The translations under genes and the position numbers were made by a program. The notes under the pieces were generated by a model. It searched no databases. It was not told where the DNA came from and saw only the letters and a program-made list of their open reading frames with translations. From positions 1,860,001 through 1,924,000 of the forward strand of contig OY969789.1 of NCBI GenBank assembly GCA_963703085.1: a stretch of DNA of 64,000 nucleotides, in the 5' to 3' direction. Each line of letters opens with the position of its first letter. Within the stretch, counting starts at the first letter, position 1. Positions 1 through 9,517 of the stretch are shown here, piece by piece. The stretch is from DATAEG01 sp963703085. Its GTDB lineage: Bacteria > Actinomycetota > Actinomycetes > Mycobacteriales > Jatrophihabitantaceae.

Positions 1-193
1 GGTTCTCGTCGATGTTCACCTTGGCGACGGTGATCTTCTCCGGGTACTCCGCAGCGATCTCCTCGAGGATCGGGCCCACCTTGCGGCACGGTCCGCACCA
101 CTCCGCCCAGAAGTCGACCAGCACCGGACCGTCGGCGCCGAGCACGTCGACGTCGAAGCTGGCGTCGGTGACCTTCTTGGTGTTCTCACTCAC
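1..193 (-). CDS. trxA: Thioredoxin, 3' end outside the window
   Basis: Cytosolic dithiol-disulfide oxidoreductase, reduced by the neighbouring thioredoxin reductase. The visible N-terminal 64 residues contain the active-site motif WCGPC (Cys33, Cys36) after the typical beta strand VLVDFWAEW. I chose the GTG at 193 because GAGGAG lies about 6 bases upstream. The gene follows trxB by 76 bases on the same strand, so the two are probably co-transcribed. The C-terminal part is cut off by the window edge. Confidence 0.95.
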   Translation of the reverse strand, partial: MSENTKKVTDASFDVDVLGADGPVLVDFWAEWCGPCRKVGPILEEIAAEYPEKITVAKVNIDEN

Positions 194-269
194 TGGGTTC
201 TCCTCGGTTGTTGCGGTGACATCAGGTGTAACCACGGACTGGTCGAGCGGATTCCCGGCACGGCGCTCG

Positions 270-1235
270 TCACGCGGTGGCGGGGGATTCCAGCGCGGCG
301 AGGAAGCGCTCAGCGTCCAATGCGGCCTGGCACCCCGTGCCGGCCGCGGTGATGGCTTGACGGTAGACGTGATCGACGACATCACCGGCGGCGAAAACGC
401 CGGGAAGGTTGGTCCGCGTCGACGTGCCCTCGGTACGGATGTAGCCCTCGTCGTCCAGGTCGACCTGCCCCTTGACCAGGTCACTGCGTGGGTCGTGGCC
501 GATCGCGATGAACAGCCCACCGATGGGCAGCTGGGACTCCTCGCCGGTTTGCGTGTCACGAATGGTGATCGAGTTGACGGTCGGTTCGCCGGTGAGGCCG
601 ACGACCTCACTGTTCCACCGGAAGCTGATCTTCTCGTTGGCTTCGGCCCGGTCGATCATGATCTTGCTGGCGCGCAGCACGTCGCGGCGGTGGATGATCG
701 TCACCCGGTTCGCGAACCGGGTCAGGAAGGTGGCTTCCTCCATCGCGGTGTCTCCGCCGCCGACAACGGCGATGTCCTGGCCCTTGAAGAAGAAGCCGTC
801 GCAGGTGGCACACCAGGACACGCCGCGGCCGGAAAGTTCCTCCTCACGCGGGATGCCGAGCTTCTTGTACGCCGAGCCCATCGCCAGGATGACCGTGTCG
901 GCGGTGAACTCACCGGAGTGGGTGCGGACGACCTTCACGTCCTCGCCCAATTCCAGTCCGGTGACGTCGTCGGTACGCAGGTCAGCGCCGAATCGCTCTG
1001 CCTGGGTGCGGATCTGATCCATCAGGTCGGGACCCATGATCCCTTCCGGAAAGCCCGGAAAGTTCTCCACCTCGGTGGTCGTCATCAAAGCGCCGCCGTA
1101 CTGGCTGCCTTCGAAGACCAACGGCTTCAGGTCGGCACGCGCGGTGTAAAGCGCAGCGGTGTACCCGGCCGGGCCGGACCCCACGATGATGACCTTGTGG
1201 TGGTTGGGTCCGTGCTGTCGCGATCCGTCGCTCAC
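270..1235 (-). CDS. trxB: Thioredoxin-disulfide reductase
   Basis: FAD/NADPH enzyme of 321 residues that reduces thioredoxin. The N-terminal FAD-binding GxGxxG is at residues 19-24 (GSGPAG). The redox-active pair is in WCATCDG (Cys142, Cys145). The NADPH-binding VVGGGDTAMEEA follows, and the C-terminal FAD motif GVFAAGDVVD is intact. Length is normal for the low-molecular-weight class. It lies between murJ and trxA on the same strand. In Streptomyces and Mycobacterium a sigM gene usually sits between murJ and trxB; here the two are only 89 bases apart and no sigM is present. Confidence 0.96.
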   Translation of the reverse strand: MSDGSRQHGPNHHKVIIVGSGPAGYTAALYTARADLKPLVFEGSQYGGALMTTTEVENFPGFPEGIMGPDLMDQIRTQAERFGADLRTDDVTGLELGEDVKVVRTHSGEFTADTVILAMGSAYKKLGIPREEELSGRGVSWCATCDGFFFKGQDIAVVGGGDTAMEEATFLTRFANRVTIIHRRDVLRASKIMIDRAEANEKISFRWNSEVVGLTGEPTVNSITIRDTQTGEESQLPIGGLFIAIGHDPRSDLVKGQVDLDDEGYIRTEGTSTRTNLPGVFAAGDVVDHVYRQAITAAGTGCQAALDAERFLAALESPATA

Positions 1236-1324
1236 GCGATGCTCCCATCCATTAAGTACTGCGCTCGCTCAACGATCCTAGGTCGACTGCTATTCCTCCC
1301 GCGCGTTACACCGCGAGGATTGCC

Positions 1325-3220
1325 TCAGCGCCGGAACGAACCGATGATCTCCTGCAATTCAGCGACCCGCAGTGCCCGGGCGGCAACGACGAAGACCGCG
1401 CCACCGACGAGTGATCCACCGATCACCGCCGGCAGTGCTCCGCCGCGGCCGGTGCCGATGGCGTGCTGACTGAGCTGGACGACGCCATAGGCGACGGCGG
1501 CGCCGATGGCCGCCGCACCGGCCACCCGCGCGACGGTGCGGGCCACCTCGGTGAAGCCGAGGAAGCCGAACCGCCCGCTGAGCATCCGGTGCCCGACGAT
1601 GGCGCCCACCAGGTAGGAGGTCGATGTGGCCACGGACAGAGATTCGATGACGTGCCGGCCGTCGAGTAGCTGCGAGGCGAGCAGCACGATCGCCACCTTG
1701 GTGGCGACCATGAAGATGTTGATCATGGTGGGAGCTCGGGCATCGCGGGTCGCGTAGAAGACCCGCATCTGCAGCATCACCAGGGCAAAGGGCAGCAACC
1801 CGAACGACCCCAACGCCAACACGATGCCGATGTGCCGGGCGTCGCTGAGGTCGGTGCGGCCGTAGAAGAAGAGCACCGTCGTCAGCGACGGGCCGAGCAC
1901 CATCAACCCGGCAGTAACCGGCAGCAGTCCGACCGCGGAGAGCCGGGCACCGAGCGACAGGTCGGCCACCACGCCACCGGTGTCGCCGCGCGCGGCGGAG
2001 CGGCTCATCCGCGGCATCAAAGCGGTCAGCAGGGACACACCCAGGATGCCGTAGGGCACCTGGAACAGCAGGTCCGCGTAGGCGAAGGTGGTAGGGCCAC
2101 CCTGATAGTTGTTCGCCACCCGAGTGATGATGTACAGCCCGATCTGGCTGATCGCCACGTAGCCCAGCACCCATCCGGCGAGCTGCCGCACTTCGGCCAT
2201 CCGGCCCGTGTCGTGCTGCGCGGCCCGCCACCGCCACCGCCACCGGAACCCGACGCGCCGCAGGTAGGGGACGAGGAACACGGCCTGCAGCGCGATGCCC
2301 AGCGTGGTGCCGATGCCGAGTACCAGGATCTGAGCGGTGGTGATCGTCGTGGTGGTCAGTTCCTTCGGCCCGGGCACGAGCGCGAAGAGGCCGATGGTGG
2401 CGATCGTGACGACGTTGTTGAGCACCGGCGCCCAGGCCGGCGCACCGTACACACCGCGGGTGTTGAGGATGGCGGTGAACATCGCGCCGAGCCCGTAGAA
2501 GAAGATCTCCGGCAGCAGCAGCGTGGCGAAGATACTGGTCAGCTCACGCTGGTCGTGGTTGCCGCCGTACGCCCAGGCCAACAACGGCGCGGCGAACACG
2601 GCGATCAGCGTGGCAACGCCCAGCGAGGCGACGCCGACGGAGAGCAGGCGCTGGGTGTAGGCGGTGCCGTGGTCCGGATCGTGCTCCTGGGCATGCACCA
2701 CCAGCGGGATGATCACGCTGGACAGCACGCCGCCGAGGAGCAGCTCGTACACCATGTTGGGCAGCGCGTTGGCGATGTTGTACGAGTCGGCGACCCGGGA
2801 GGCCGTCACCCCCAGCGCGGCGGCCAGCGCAACGCTGCGCAGGAAACCGGTGATCCGGCTGGCCAGGCTGGCGATCGCCATGGTCCGGCTGCTGGAGAGC
2901 AGGCTGCGGTCGGCGTGGCCACCGAGGGAACTGTCAGTGGCGGCCGGCCGGCCGGTAGTGGGCGGCGCAGCCGGCGGGGCGGCGGGCGCGGCGTGCCCGC
3001 TGGCGCTGGGCCGGTGCCGGCGCGGCCCGGAGTACGTCGTCTCGCCCCAGACCGCCGCGTCACGGGCCAGCCTGCCCGGCGTGCCGAGCTCGAGATCAAC
3101 GGCGGAGGTCGGCGCCGGTTCGGCGCTCTGGGTCGGCGGGGCAGCAGTGCCCGGGTAGATCGCCGGCTCGCTCCAGTCAGTGGACGGGAAGATCCACGGA
3201 TGCTGATCCGGCCCCGTCAC
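1325..3220 (-). CDS. murJ: Lipid II flippase MurJ (MviN family)
   Basis: Polytopic membrane protein of 631 residues, of the MOP exporter superfamily, that moves lipid II across the cytoplasmic membrane for peptidoglycan synthesis. A long Pro/Ala-rich cytosolic N-terminus (about 110 residues) precedes the family start SRTMAIASLASRITGFLRS. About 14 hydrophobic segments follow. The conserved NALPNMVYELLLGGVLSS region fits MurJ. The extended N-terminus is common in actinobacterial MurJ. The GTG start overlaps the stop of the upstream DUF6049 gene by 4 bases (GTGA), which indicates translational coupling. The large pseudokinase domain of mycobacterial MviN is absent: the protein ends soon after the last membrane segment. 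Confidence 0.93.
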   Translation of the reverse strand: MTGPDQHPWIFPSTDWSEPAIYPGTAAPPTQSAEPAPTSAVDLELGTPGRLARDAAVWGETTYSGPRRHRPSASGHAAPAAPPAAPPTTGRPAATDSSLGGHADRSLLSSSRTMAIASLASRITGFLRSVALAAALGVTASRVADSYNIANALPNMVYELLLGGVLSSVIIPLVVHAQEHDPDHGTAYTQRLLSVGVASLGVATLIAVFAAPLLAWAYGGNHDQRELTSIFATLLLPEIFFYGLGAMFTAILNTRGVYGAPAWAPVLNNVVTIATIGLFALVPGPKELTTTTITTAQILVLGIGTTLGIALQAVFLVPYLRRVGFRWRWRWRAAQHDTGRMAEVRQLAGWVLGYVAISQIGLYIITRVANNYQGGPTTFAYADLLFQVPYGILGVSLLTALMPRMSRSAARGDTGGVVADLSLGARLSAVGLLPVTAGLMVLGPSLTTVLFFYGRTDLSDARHIGIVLALGSFGLLPFALVMLQMRVFYATRDARAPTMINIFMVATKVAIVLLASQLLDGRHVIESLSVATSTSYLVGAIVGHRMLSGRFGFLGFTEVARTVARVAGAAAIGAAVAYGVVQLSQHAIGTGRGGALPAVIGGSLVGGAVFVVAARALRVAELQEIIGSFRR

Positions 3221-5391
3221 GTGGCCGGCGCGATCGTCGCGGCGGCCCGCTTGCGCCGATGGGCACGCACCCGGCGCAGCAGGCGGATGAGGATGGCCAA
3301 CACCAGGATCGCGAACGCGATTCCGGTGATCCAGAGCGCGAGCGTGCCGAAGGCGTTGCTGCGCACTTTGAGCGGGACCGCGCGCCCCAGCGCGCCGCCG
3401 CTCGGCGTCTCCAACTGCACGGTGATGCGGAACCGTCCGCTGCGCTCGACGTGAGCGGGCACCTTGACGGTGATGCGGGTCGGCTTGCCGTCGCGGGCGG
3501 CCGGGATCGTCTGCGCACCGTGCGCGGTGGCGCTGAATCCCTGCACACCGAGCGCCGGGGTCACCTTGACCCGGATCCGCACCGGTCTCGGCAAGGAGTT
3601 CTCCACGGTGATGTAGAGCGGCGCGTCACTGGAGGCCAGCGTGTACTGCGAGTTCGGCGGCTGTACCAGCCGCACCCCCGCGCGCAGCCGGTTGATCCCT
3701 GCGGTGATGCCGGCGAGGTAGGCGGCGCCGCCGGCGGGATCGGATCGCCACGCGCTGGACTGGGCCCGCTGGATGGCCGGGCCGTACCCGGCCAGCAGCG
3801 TGGCGGCATCGTCGCTGGCCAGGCAGTCGCGGAAGCTGTCCTCGGCGGCGATGGCGGCGGCGACCCGGCGCATCCGTGCGCTGGCCTGGCCGTTGACGTC
3901 TGCGGAGGGCTTGAGCGAGCCGCGGTCGACCGGTTGCACGGTGGCCAGCGCCTGCGCGGGGGTGACCGGGCTTGCCCAGCTCGCCCGGCTCGACGAGGTG
4001 ATCACGGCCGCTGCCTGCGCCGGGAGGACGTCCACCGACCGCGGGGGAACCAGCACCGCGTAGTGCGAGCGGTCCGGTTGCCCGGCGGCGCGTACGGCCA
4101 GCTGGGCCAGCAGCGTCGTCAGCGACTGGTTTCCGTTGGCCACTCCGGCCGTCGAGAGGGCCTTCGCGACGCTGGTCTGCATGCCGGTGTCGGTGACCAG
4201 CGCCTGGGCGTCGCCGCCGGCCGACGGCAACGGCGCGAGGGCATCCGGCGCGTGGGCCTGCCCGGTGCCATGGGCCAGGGCGGTGTCCTTCAGCACGACC
4301 AGCGACGAGCCGTTGGCCACCACCGAGTCGAGGCCCCGGTCGGTCAGCACCTCACCCGCGGGCCAGGCCACCGTGCTGGTCGGCTGGCCGATCCACTTGG
4401 TGACCGTCGCCCTTACCTGGGAGTCGAGGGACGGCGACCAGGAGAGCCCGGCGTTGACCACCGCGTCGACGTCCGGATCCGCGTAGGCGGTGAGCGACAC
4501 GTCCTCCCGCGGAGCGAGCCGCTTCAGCCGCTCCAACCATGCCAGCGCCGCAGGCCCGCCGGTGCCCTTGGTCGTACCCGACGAGGTGCGCACCGTGTAC
4601 CGGGTGGCCATCACCGACAGCGCGTCGATGAGTTCCGGATCCACCACGAGAGTCACCCGGATCGCCGGCGGCAGCACTTCGATCGTGCGCAGCGCCCGGT
4701 CGAGCCGGCCGCCCGGACGCACCGAGACGGCCAGCTCGTCGTCGGTGAAGACCGCCGGCGATACGCCACGGTGCGGCCGGTCGATGAGCGGCCAGATCCA
4801 GCTCACCTGGACCGGTTCCGGCTTGGCGAGGAAGGACGGCAGGAAGGTCCGGGCGGATCCGCGCACCTGGCTGTCGTCGCTGGAGATTGCGCTCGCCACG
4901 ACGTCCACGGCGTACACGCCGCTGTTGCACAGGCACAACCCGGTCGGATCTGCGACTGTGCGCACCGCGGCAGTGATCGACTTGCCCGGCGCAAGCGTGT
5001 CGGCGACCGGCTGGGCAGCGGTGTACTGCATCGTGTCCTGGTTCAACGGTTGGCCGTTGATCGCTTGTTCCAGGTAGTCGGTGCGGGTCAACGGATCGCC
5101 GCGTTGCAATTGCAGGCTGAGCTCGCTCACCGCCGCCGAGCCGGTGTTGGTGACCTGGACGGTGAAGACGATCGGGTCGACCGAGGGGCTCGATGCGGGC
5201 AACCTGGGCGTGAGGCCGACCAGCGTCACGGTGAGCGGCGAACCGGGCGCGGAGCCTCGGGTGGTGGACGCAGCCGGCCGAGCCGTGGCATTCGGCACAC
5301 CCAGCAGCCCGGCCGCGAGCAGCAATACGGCGGCGATGCCCGCTGCGGCGGCACGCCGCGATGCCCGGGCAGACCATCCCGGCGGACTCAC
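3217..5391 (-). CDS. DUF6049 family secreted/membrane protein
   Basis: Protein of 724 residues with an N-terminal signal sequence (hydrophobic stretch about residues 15-32, cleavage near ATA-RPA). A large extracellular part follows, with Ig-like beta-sandwich character at both ends (for example VDPIVFTVQVTNTGSAAVSE). A single C-terminal transmembrane helix near residues 687-707 is followed by a basic tail rich in Arg and Lys. Its position between NUDIX and murJ matches the conserved actinobacterial protein (Rv3909 in M. tuberculosis, from memory). The function is unknown; linkage to murJ suggests a cell-envelope role. Four bases separate it from the upstream NUDIX gene and it overlaps murJ by four bases. 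Confidence 0.85.
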   Translation of the reverse strand: MSPPGWSARASRRAAAAGIAAVLLLAAGLLGVPNATARPAASTTRGSAPGSPLTVTLVGLTPRLPASSPSVDPIVFTVQVTNTGSAAVSELSLQLQRGDPLTRTDYLEQAINGQPLNQDTMQYTAAQPVADTLAPGKSITAAVRTVADPTGLCLCNSGVYAVDVVASAISSDDSQVRGSARTFLPSFLAKPEPVQVSWIWPLIDRPHRGVSPAVFTDDELAVSVRPGGRLDRALRTIEVLPPAIRVTLVVDPELIDALSVMATRYTVRTSSGTTKGTGGPAALAWLERLKRLAPREDVSLTAYADPDVDAVVNAGLSWSPSLDSQVRATVTKWIGQPTSTVAWPAGEVLTDRGLDSVVANGSSLVVLKDTALAHGTGQAHAPDALAPLPSAGGDAQALVTDTGMQTSVAKALSTAGVANGNQSLTTLLAQLAVRAAGQPDRSHYAVLVPPRSVDVLPAQAAAVITSSSRASWASPVTPAQALATVQPVDRGSLKPSADVNGQASARMRRVAAAIAAEDSFRDCLASDDAATLLAGYGPAIQRAQSSAWRSDPAGGAAYLAGITAGINRLRAGVRLVQPPNSQYTLASSDAPLYITVENSLPRPVRIRVKVTPALGVQGFSATAHGAQTIPAARDGKPTRITVKVPAHVERSGRFRITVQLETPSGGALGRAVPLKVRSNAFGTLALWITGIAFAILVLAILIRLLRRVRAHRRKRAAATIAPAT

Positions 5392-5395
5392 CGGA

Positions 5396-5899
5396 TCACG
5401 CCGTTTCGGCGAGCAGTCGGCCGGCCGTCTCGACCAGCCCCCGTTCGTCGGGATAGGCCAGCCGGGACGAGATGTCCGGCAGCGGAACCCAGGCCACCTC
5501 GGTGACTTCGATGTCGGCGTCGCTCAGCACGCCACCGGTGGCCCGCAGCAGGAAATGGTGCACCGTCTTGTGGATGCGCCGGCCTTCGGCGACGAACCAG
5601 AAGTCGATCGTGCCCAGCGTGGCCAGGATCTCGCCCTCGATGCCGGTCTCTTCCGCGACCTCCCGGATCGCGGCCATCTCGGCGGTCTCACCGTCCTCCA
5701 GGTGACCCTTCGGCAGCGACCACAGCAGCCGGCCGCGCCGGTCCTGTTTGCCGATGAGTGCGCCCTGCGGCACCGATCCGGACAAGTCCACCACCAGCCC
5801 GCCGGCGCTGGTCTCATCGACCCGGCGCAGCCCGTTGCGACGCCGCTGCGGGGAGCGGGCGGCGGCCTTTCGGCGGCGGGACGGGGGCGGGCCGGGCAT
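5396..5899 (-). CDS. NUDIX hydrolase (MutT4-like)
   Basis: Protein of 167 residues with a complete Nudix box beginning at Gly65 (GHLEDGE...REVAEETGI), so it should hydrolyse a nucleoside diphosphate linked to another group. A basic Pro/Arg-rich N-terminus of about 25 residues precedes the domain. It is the first gene of the minus-strand run NUDIX-DUF6049-murJ-trxB-trxA. It is divergent from pcnA with about 98 bases between the two starts. The same neighbourhood exists in Mycobacterium (mutT4, Rv3908). The substrate cannot be read from the sequence. Confidence 0.9.
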   Translation of the reverse strand: MPGPPPSRRRKAAARSPQRRRNGLRRVDETSAGGLVVDLSGSVPQGALIGKQDRRGRLLWSLPKGHLEDGETAEMAAIREVAEETGIEGEILATLGTIDFWFVAEGRRIHKTVHHFLLRATGGVLSDADIEVTEVAWVPLPDISSRLAYPDERGLVETAGRLLAETA

Positions 5900-5997
5900 G
5901 GCACCGATGCTAATGCCACGGTCTCGGCTGTCCGGTCCTATCGGCGCGGCGCTGGCGCGTCACTGCGGGCCGGCGGCGTCGGTACGCTGATGGGCCG

Positions 5998-7441
5998 ATG
6001 ACGACCCCGGCTGATCTGATCCCCGTCCTCCCGGCCGTGGCCGCGCTCGGTGAGCGGTTCGCCGCCGCCGGCCGCCAGTTGCATCTGGTCGGCGGCAGCG
6101 TGCGTGATGCCCTGCTCGGCCGGCCCAGCGAGGACGTCGACCTGGCCACCGACGCCCCACCGGACGAGGCGCTGAAACTGATCACGCCGCCGGCCTCGGC
6201 GACGTGGACGATGGGGATCGAGTTCGGCACCGTGGGCGCGGAGATCGACGGCATCCGGATCGAGGTCACCACCTACCGGGCGGACCGCTACGACCGGGTG
6301 TCGCGCAACCCGGCTGTCGCCTTCGGTACGTCCCTGGAGGAGGACCTGAGCCGGCGCGACTTCACGATGAACGCGATGGCACTCTCGGTGCCGGGCCGGG
6401 TGTTCACCGATCCGTTCGGTGGACTGGCCGACCTCGCCCGGGGCACGCTGCAGACTCCGGGCGCACCGGAGGACTCGTTCGCGGACGACCCGCTGCGGAT
6501 GCTGCGGGCGGCTCGCTTCGTCGCGCAGCTCAACGGCGACCGATCGCGTCGCGGGCCTGCACCTCGAGCCGGAGGTGCACGCCGCGATCGTGGCGATGGC
6601 GCCGCAGCTGGGGCGGATCACCGCCGAGCGGGTGCAGGGCGAGCTGACCAAGCTCCTGCTGGCCGCCGCGCCGCGGCGCGGGCTGCAGCTGCTCACCGAG
6701 ACCGGCATGGCGGCGGTCGTCCTTCCGGAGCTACCCGCGCTGCAGATGGCCGCCGATGAGCACGGCCAGCACAAGGACGTCTACGCGCACACCCTGCAGG
6801 TGCTCGAGCAAGCCATCGATCTGGAGCCGGAGGGCGGCGGTGAGGTGCCCGACCTCACGCTGCGCTGGGCGGCGCTGCTGCACGACGTCGGAAAGCCGGA
6901 GACGCGCCGCTTCGAGCCGGGTGGACGGGTGAGCTTCCACCACCACGAGGTCGTCGGTGCGCGGCTGGCCCGGGCTCGGCTGAAGGCGCTGAAGTACCCG
7001 AAGCAGCTGATCGAGGACGTCAGCCGGTTGGTGTACCTGCACCTGCGCTTCTACGGCTACGGCGAGGGCGAGTGGACCGACTCGGCGGTGCGCCGCTACG
7101 TGACCGACGCCGGTGAGCTGCTCGTCCGGCTGAACAAGCTGGTCCGCTCCGACGTGACGACGCGCAACCGGCGCAAGGCGCAGGCGCTGTCCGGCGCCTA
7201 CCGGGATCTGGAGTCGCGTATCGCGCAGCTGCGCCAGCAGGAGGAACTCGACGCGATCCGGCCGGACCTCGACGGCACCGAGATCATGACCGTTCTCGGG
7301 CTGCCACCCGGGCCGGCGATCGGAAAGGCGTACCGGTACCTGCTCGAACTGCGGATGGAGCGCGGGCCGTTGGAGCACGACGCCGCCGTTGCCGAACTCA
7401 TCGCATGGGCGGATCGGGAAGGTCTGTCTGCAGCCGAGTGA
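5998..7441 (+). pseudogene. pcnA: CCA tRNA nucleotidyltransferase, frameshifted as given
   Basis: Encodes the CCA-adding enzyme that builds or repairs tRNA 3' ends. The first part (5998 to about 6540) has the nucleotidyltransferase motifs LVGGSVRD and EDVDLATDA and the RRDFTMNAMA signature. The rest (from about 6542 to 7441, one frame over) has the tRNA-binding region and an HD domain (RWAALLHDVGK). The frames join near 6541, where one extra base disrupts the reading frame; removing it gives a normal 480-residue protein. CCA addition is essential or nearly so in bacteria. An assembly or sequencing error is therefore more likely than a true pseudogene. The 3' end overlaps the convergent MFS gene by 44 bases. 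Confidence 0.9.
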
Positions 7442-8720
7442 GTTCGGCGTCTCGGCGGGTCAACCAGACGACGCCGGTGACGGCGTACCCGACGCCGATC
7501 AGGACCACCGCGGTCGTCGACCTGCCGGTGTCCGGAAGCAACAGCGCAGTGGTCACCGCGGCACCGACGAAGGCGACGTTGAACATGGTGTCGTAGAGGG
7601 AGAAGACCCGCCCACGAAACGCGTCGTCGACGCCGCCCTGCACCACGGTGTCGACGGAGATCTTCACCGCTTGCGAGACGTAACCGAGGATGACGGCGGC
7701 GATCAGCACCGGCACCATCCGAAACGGCAGCCCGAACACGATCTGGACGACCGACGCGATCAGCAGCAGGATGCCCGGGTACCTGACCAGCCCGATGCGC
7801 CGGGTGATCGTCGGGGTCGCCACGGCGGCCAGCCCGGCGCCGATGCCGATCCCGACCACCGCTTGCCCGACCCCGGCAAGCCCGGCACGGAGCACGCCCT
7901 CGCCGTGGAAGTAATTGCGGTAGAGCAGCAGCGTGCTCACCGTCGTCACTCCGTAGCAGAACCGGTGCATGCCGATCGCCGCCAGCGCGATGGCGACCGG
8001 GCGGCGGGAACGGACGTGCTGGGCGCCGGCCATCAGGCCCCGGTACACCTCCGCCGCGGTCTCCCGGGCAGCCACGGCTTGGGCGGACGGGCCGAGATCC
8101 TCTTTGCCGAACCTGGTCGCCGTGCACGCGGCCAGGATGTACGGCAGGGACGCGAACACCGCGATGATGCCGTAGCCGGTGTTGCCGCCGCTCGGGTCGA
8201 ACAGCTGCCGCACTCCGATTGCGGCTGCACCCCCGAGCGTTGCGGCAATGCCGCCGCTGGTCGTGGACAGCGCGTTGCTGCCGACCAGCGCCGGGCCGTC
8301 GACTACGTGCGGCAGCCCGGCGGACAAGGCGGACAGCACGAAACGGTTCACCGAGATGACTACGAGGGCACTGCCGTAGAAGGGCACCCCCGAGACTCCG
8401 AGGATGACCTCCGCGGCCAGCCCGCCGACGAGCACCGCGCGCAGCAGGTTCGACACGAGCAGGGTGCGCTGCCGGTGCCACCGGTCGATGAAGACGCCGG
8501 CGAACGGGCCGACGAACGAATACGGCAGCAGCACGACAGCGAACCCCGCGGCGATGTCCGCGGCGTGCGTCTGACGGTCCGGATTGAACAGCACCGCGCC
8601 GGCCAGGGACGCCTGGAACACACCGTCACCGAACTGGCCGGCGAGCCGGACGGCGAACAGCTTGCGAAAACCGGGGAATCGCAGCGGTGCCGTGGCGCGA
8701 GTGCGTACCTCAGCTGTCAC
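7398..8720 (-). CDS. MFS transporter
   Basis: Major facilitator protein of 440 residues with about 12 hydrophobic segments, starting at a GTG. The first half carries FRKLFAVRLAGQFGDGVFQASL and the loop FIDRWHRQRTLL, which resembles the MFS motif A region. The second half carries RIGLVRYPG and FRGRVFSLYDTMFNVAF. It resembles MFS proteins of unknown substrate found between pcnA and ino1 in Streptomyces. The substrate cannot be predicted. It is convergent with pcnA and divergent from the ArsR-like regulator at 8812, with 91 bases between their starts. Confidence 0.85.
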   Translation of the reverse strand: MTAEVRTRATAPLRFPGFRKLFAVRLAGQFGDGVFQASLAGAVLFNPDRQTHAADIAAGFAVVLLPYSFVGPFAGVFIDRWHRQRTLLVSNLLRAVLVGGLAAEVILGVSGVPFYGSALVVISVNRFVLSALSAGLPHVVDGPALVGSNALSTTSGGIAATLGGAAAIGVRQLFDPSGGNTGYGIIAVFASLPYILAACTATRFGKEDLGPSAQAVAARETAAEVYRGLMAGAQHVRSRRPVAIALAAIGMHRFCYGVTTVSTLLLYRNYFHGEGVLRAGLAGVGQAVVGIGIGAGLAAVATPTITRRIGLVRYPGILLLIASVVQIVFGLPFRMVPVLIAAVILGYVSQAVKISVDTVVQGGVDDAFRGRVFSLYDTMFNVAFVGAAVTTALLLPDTGRSTTAVVLIGVGYAVTGVVWLTRRDAELTRLQTDLPDPPMR

Positions 8721-8811
8721 TCACGCCAACCTACGCCCGGCCGCCGGATCGGCCCTCAGGTTCCGGGACTGTTCGGTAGGCACCGAACCGTGCCCGGCGC
8801 ATAGTGGAGCC

Positions 8812-9513
8812 ATGCTGGACGCGGCCGACCTGGCGGACACGGCGACCCTCTTCGCCGACCGCACCCGCGCCACCTTCTGCCTGGCGTTGATGGACGGTCG
8901 GGCCTGGACGCTCGGCGAGCTTGCCGCGACTGCCGGGGTGGCCCGCTCCACCGCATCCGAGCAGATCGATACCTTGCTGCGCGGCGGGGTGGTTGCCGAG
9001 GAGCGCACCGGTCGGCATCGGTACCTGCGGCTGGCCGGCAGCGACGTCGCCGCCCTCATCGAGGCGCTGACCGGGCGCACCGCGTCCGGCCGACGGCCGT
9101 CGTCACTGCGCGCGGTGACCAAACACGCCGCGCTGGTCCGCGCCCGGACCTGTTACGACCACCTGGCCGGCTCGCTCGGAGTAGCCGTCACTGACGGGCT
9201 GATCGAGCGTGGCGTCATCGCGACCGGCGGTGGTTGGTCGATCACCACGCCGGGGCTGCGCTGGTTCGCTGATATCGGTATCGACGTGGACGCCCTCACC
9301 GGCTCACGGCGGATACCGGTGCGCTCGTGCCTGGACTGGACCGAACGACGGAACCACCTTGCCGGAGCGGCCGGAGCGGCACTGTGTACCCGGTTCCTCG
9401 ACGCCGGCTGGGTGCGTCCGATCGGATCCGGCCGCGCCGTGCTGCTCACCGGCGACGGTGAGCGCGCGCTGCGCGACCTGGGTCTCGAACTCGCCGCCGA
9501 CGCGGCAAGATGA
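8812..9513 (+). CDS. ArsR-type winged-helix transcriptional regulator
   Basis: DNA-binding protein of 233 residues. The N-terminal winged helix (about residues 10-80; LGELAATAGVARSTASEQID with wing GRHRYLRLAGSDVA) is typical of ArsR/HTH_20 regulators. The C-terminal half is less conserved (DGLIERGVI, LDWTERRNHLAGAAGAAL, a form seen in actinobacterial ArsR-like proteins) and probably binds a ligand or mediates dimerisation. I chose the ATG at 8812, preceded by GTGGAG. The metal-binding cysteines of classical ArsR are not seen. It is divergent from the MFS gene and may control it. Confidence 0.82.
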   Translation: MLDAADLADTATLFADRTRATFCLALMDGRAWTLGELAATAGVARSTASEQIDTLLRGGVVAEERTGRHRYLRLAGSDVAALIEALTGRTASGRRPSSLRAVTKHAALVRARTCYDHLAGSLGVAVTDGLIERGVIATGGGWSITTPGLRWFADIGIDVDALTGSRRIPVRSCLDWTERRNHLAGAAGAALCTRFLDAGWVRPIGSGRAVLLTGDGERALRDLGLELAADAAR

Positions 9514-9517
9514 AGGG

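Noticed and set aside
12..1469. Long plus-strand open frame of 485 codons over trxA, trxB and the murJ end
   Set aside because: It is antisense to three clearly recognised genes, has biased amino acid content and no family resemblance.
1832..5505. Two long plus-strand open frames opposite murJ and the DUF6049 gene
   Set aside because: High GC causes few stops on the opposite strand; the translations are Arg/Gly/Gln-rich and without domains.
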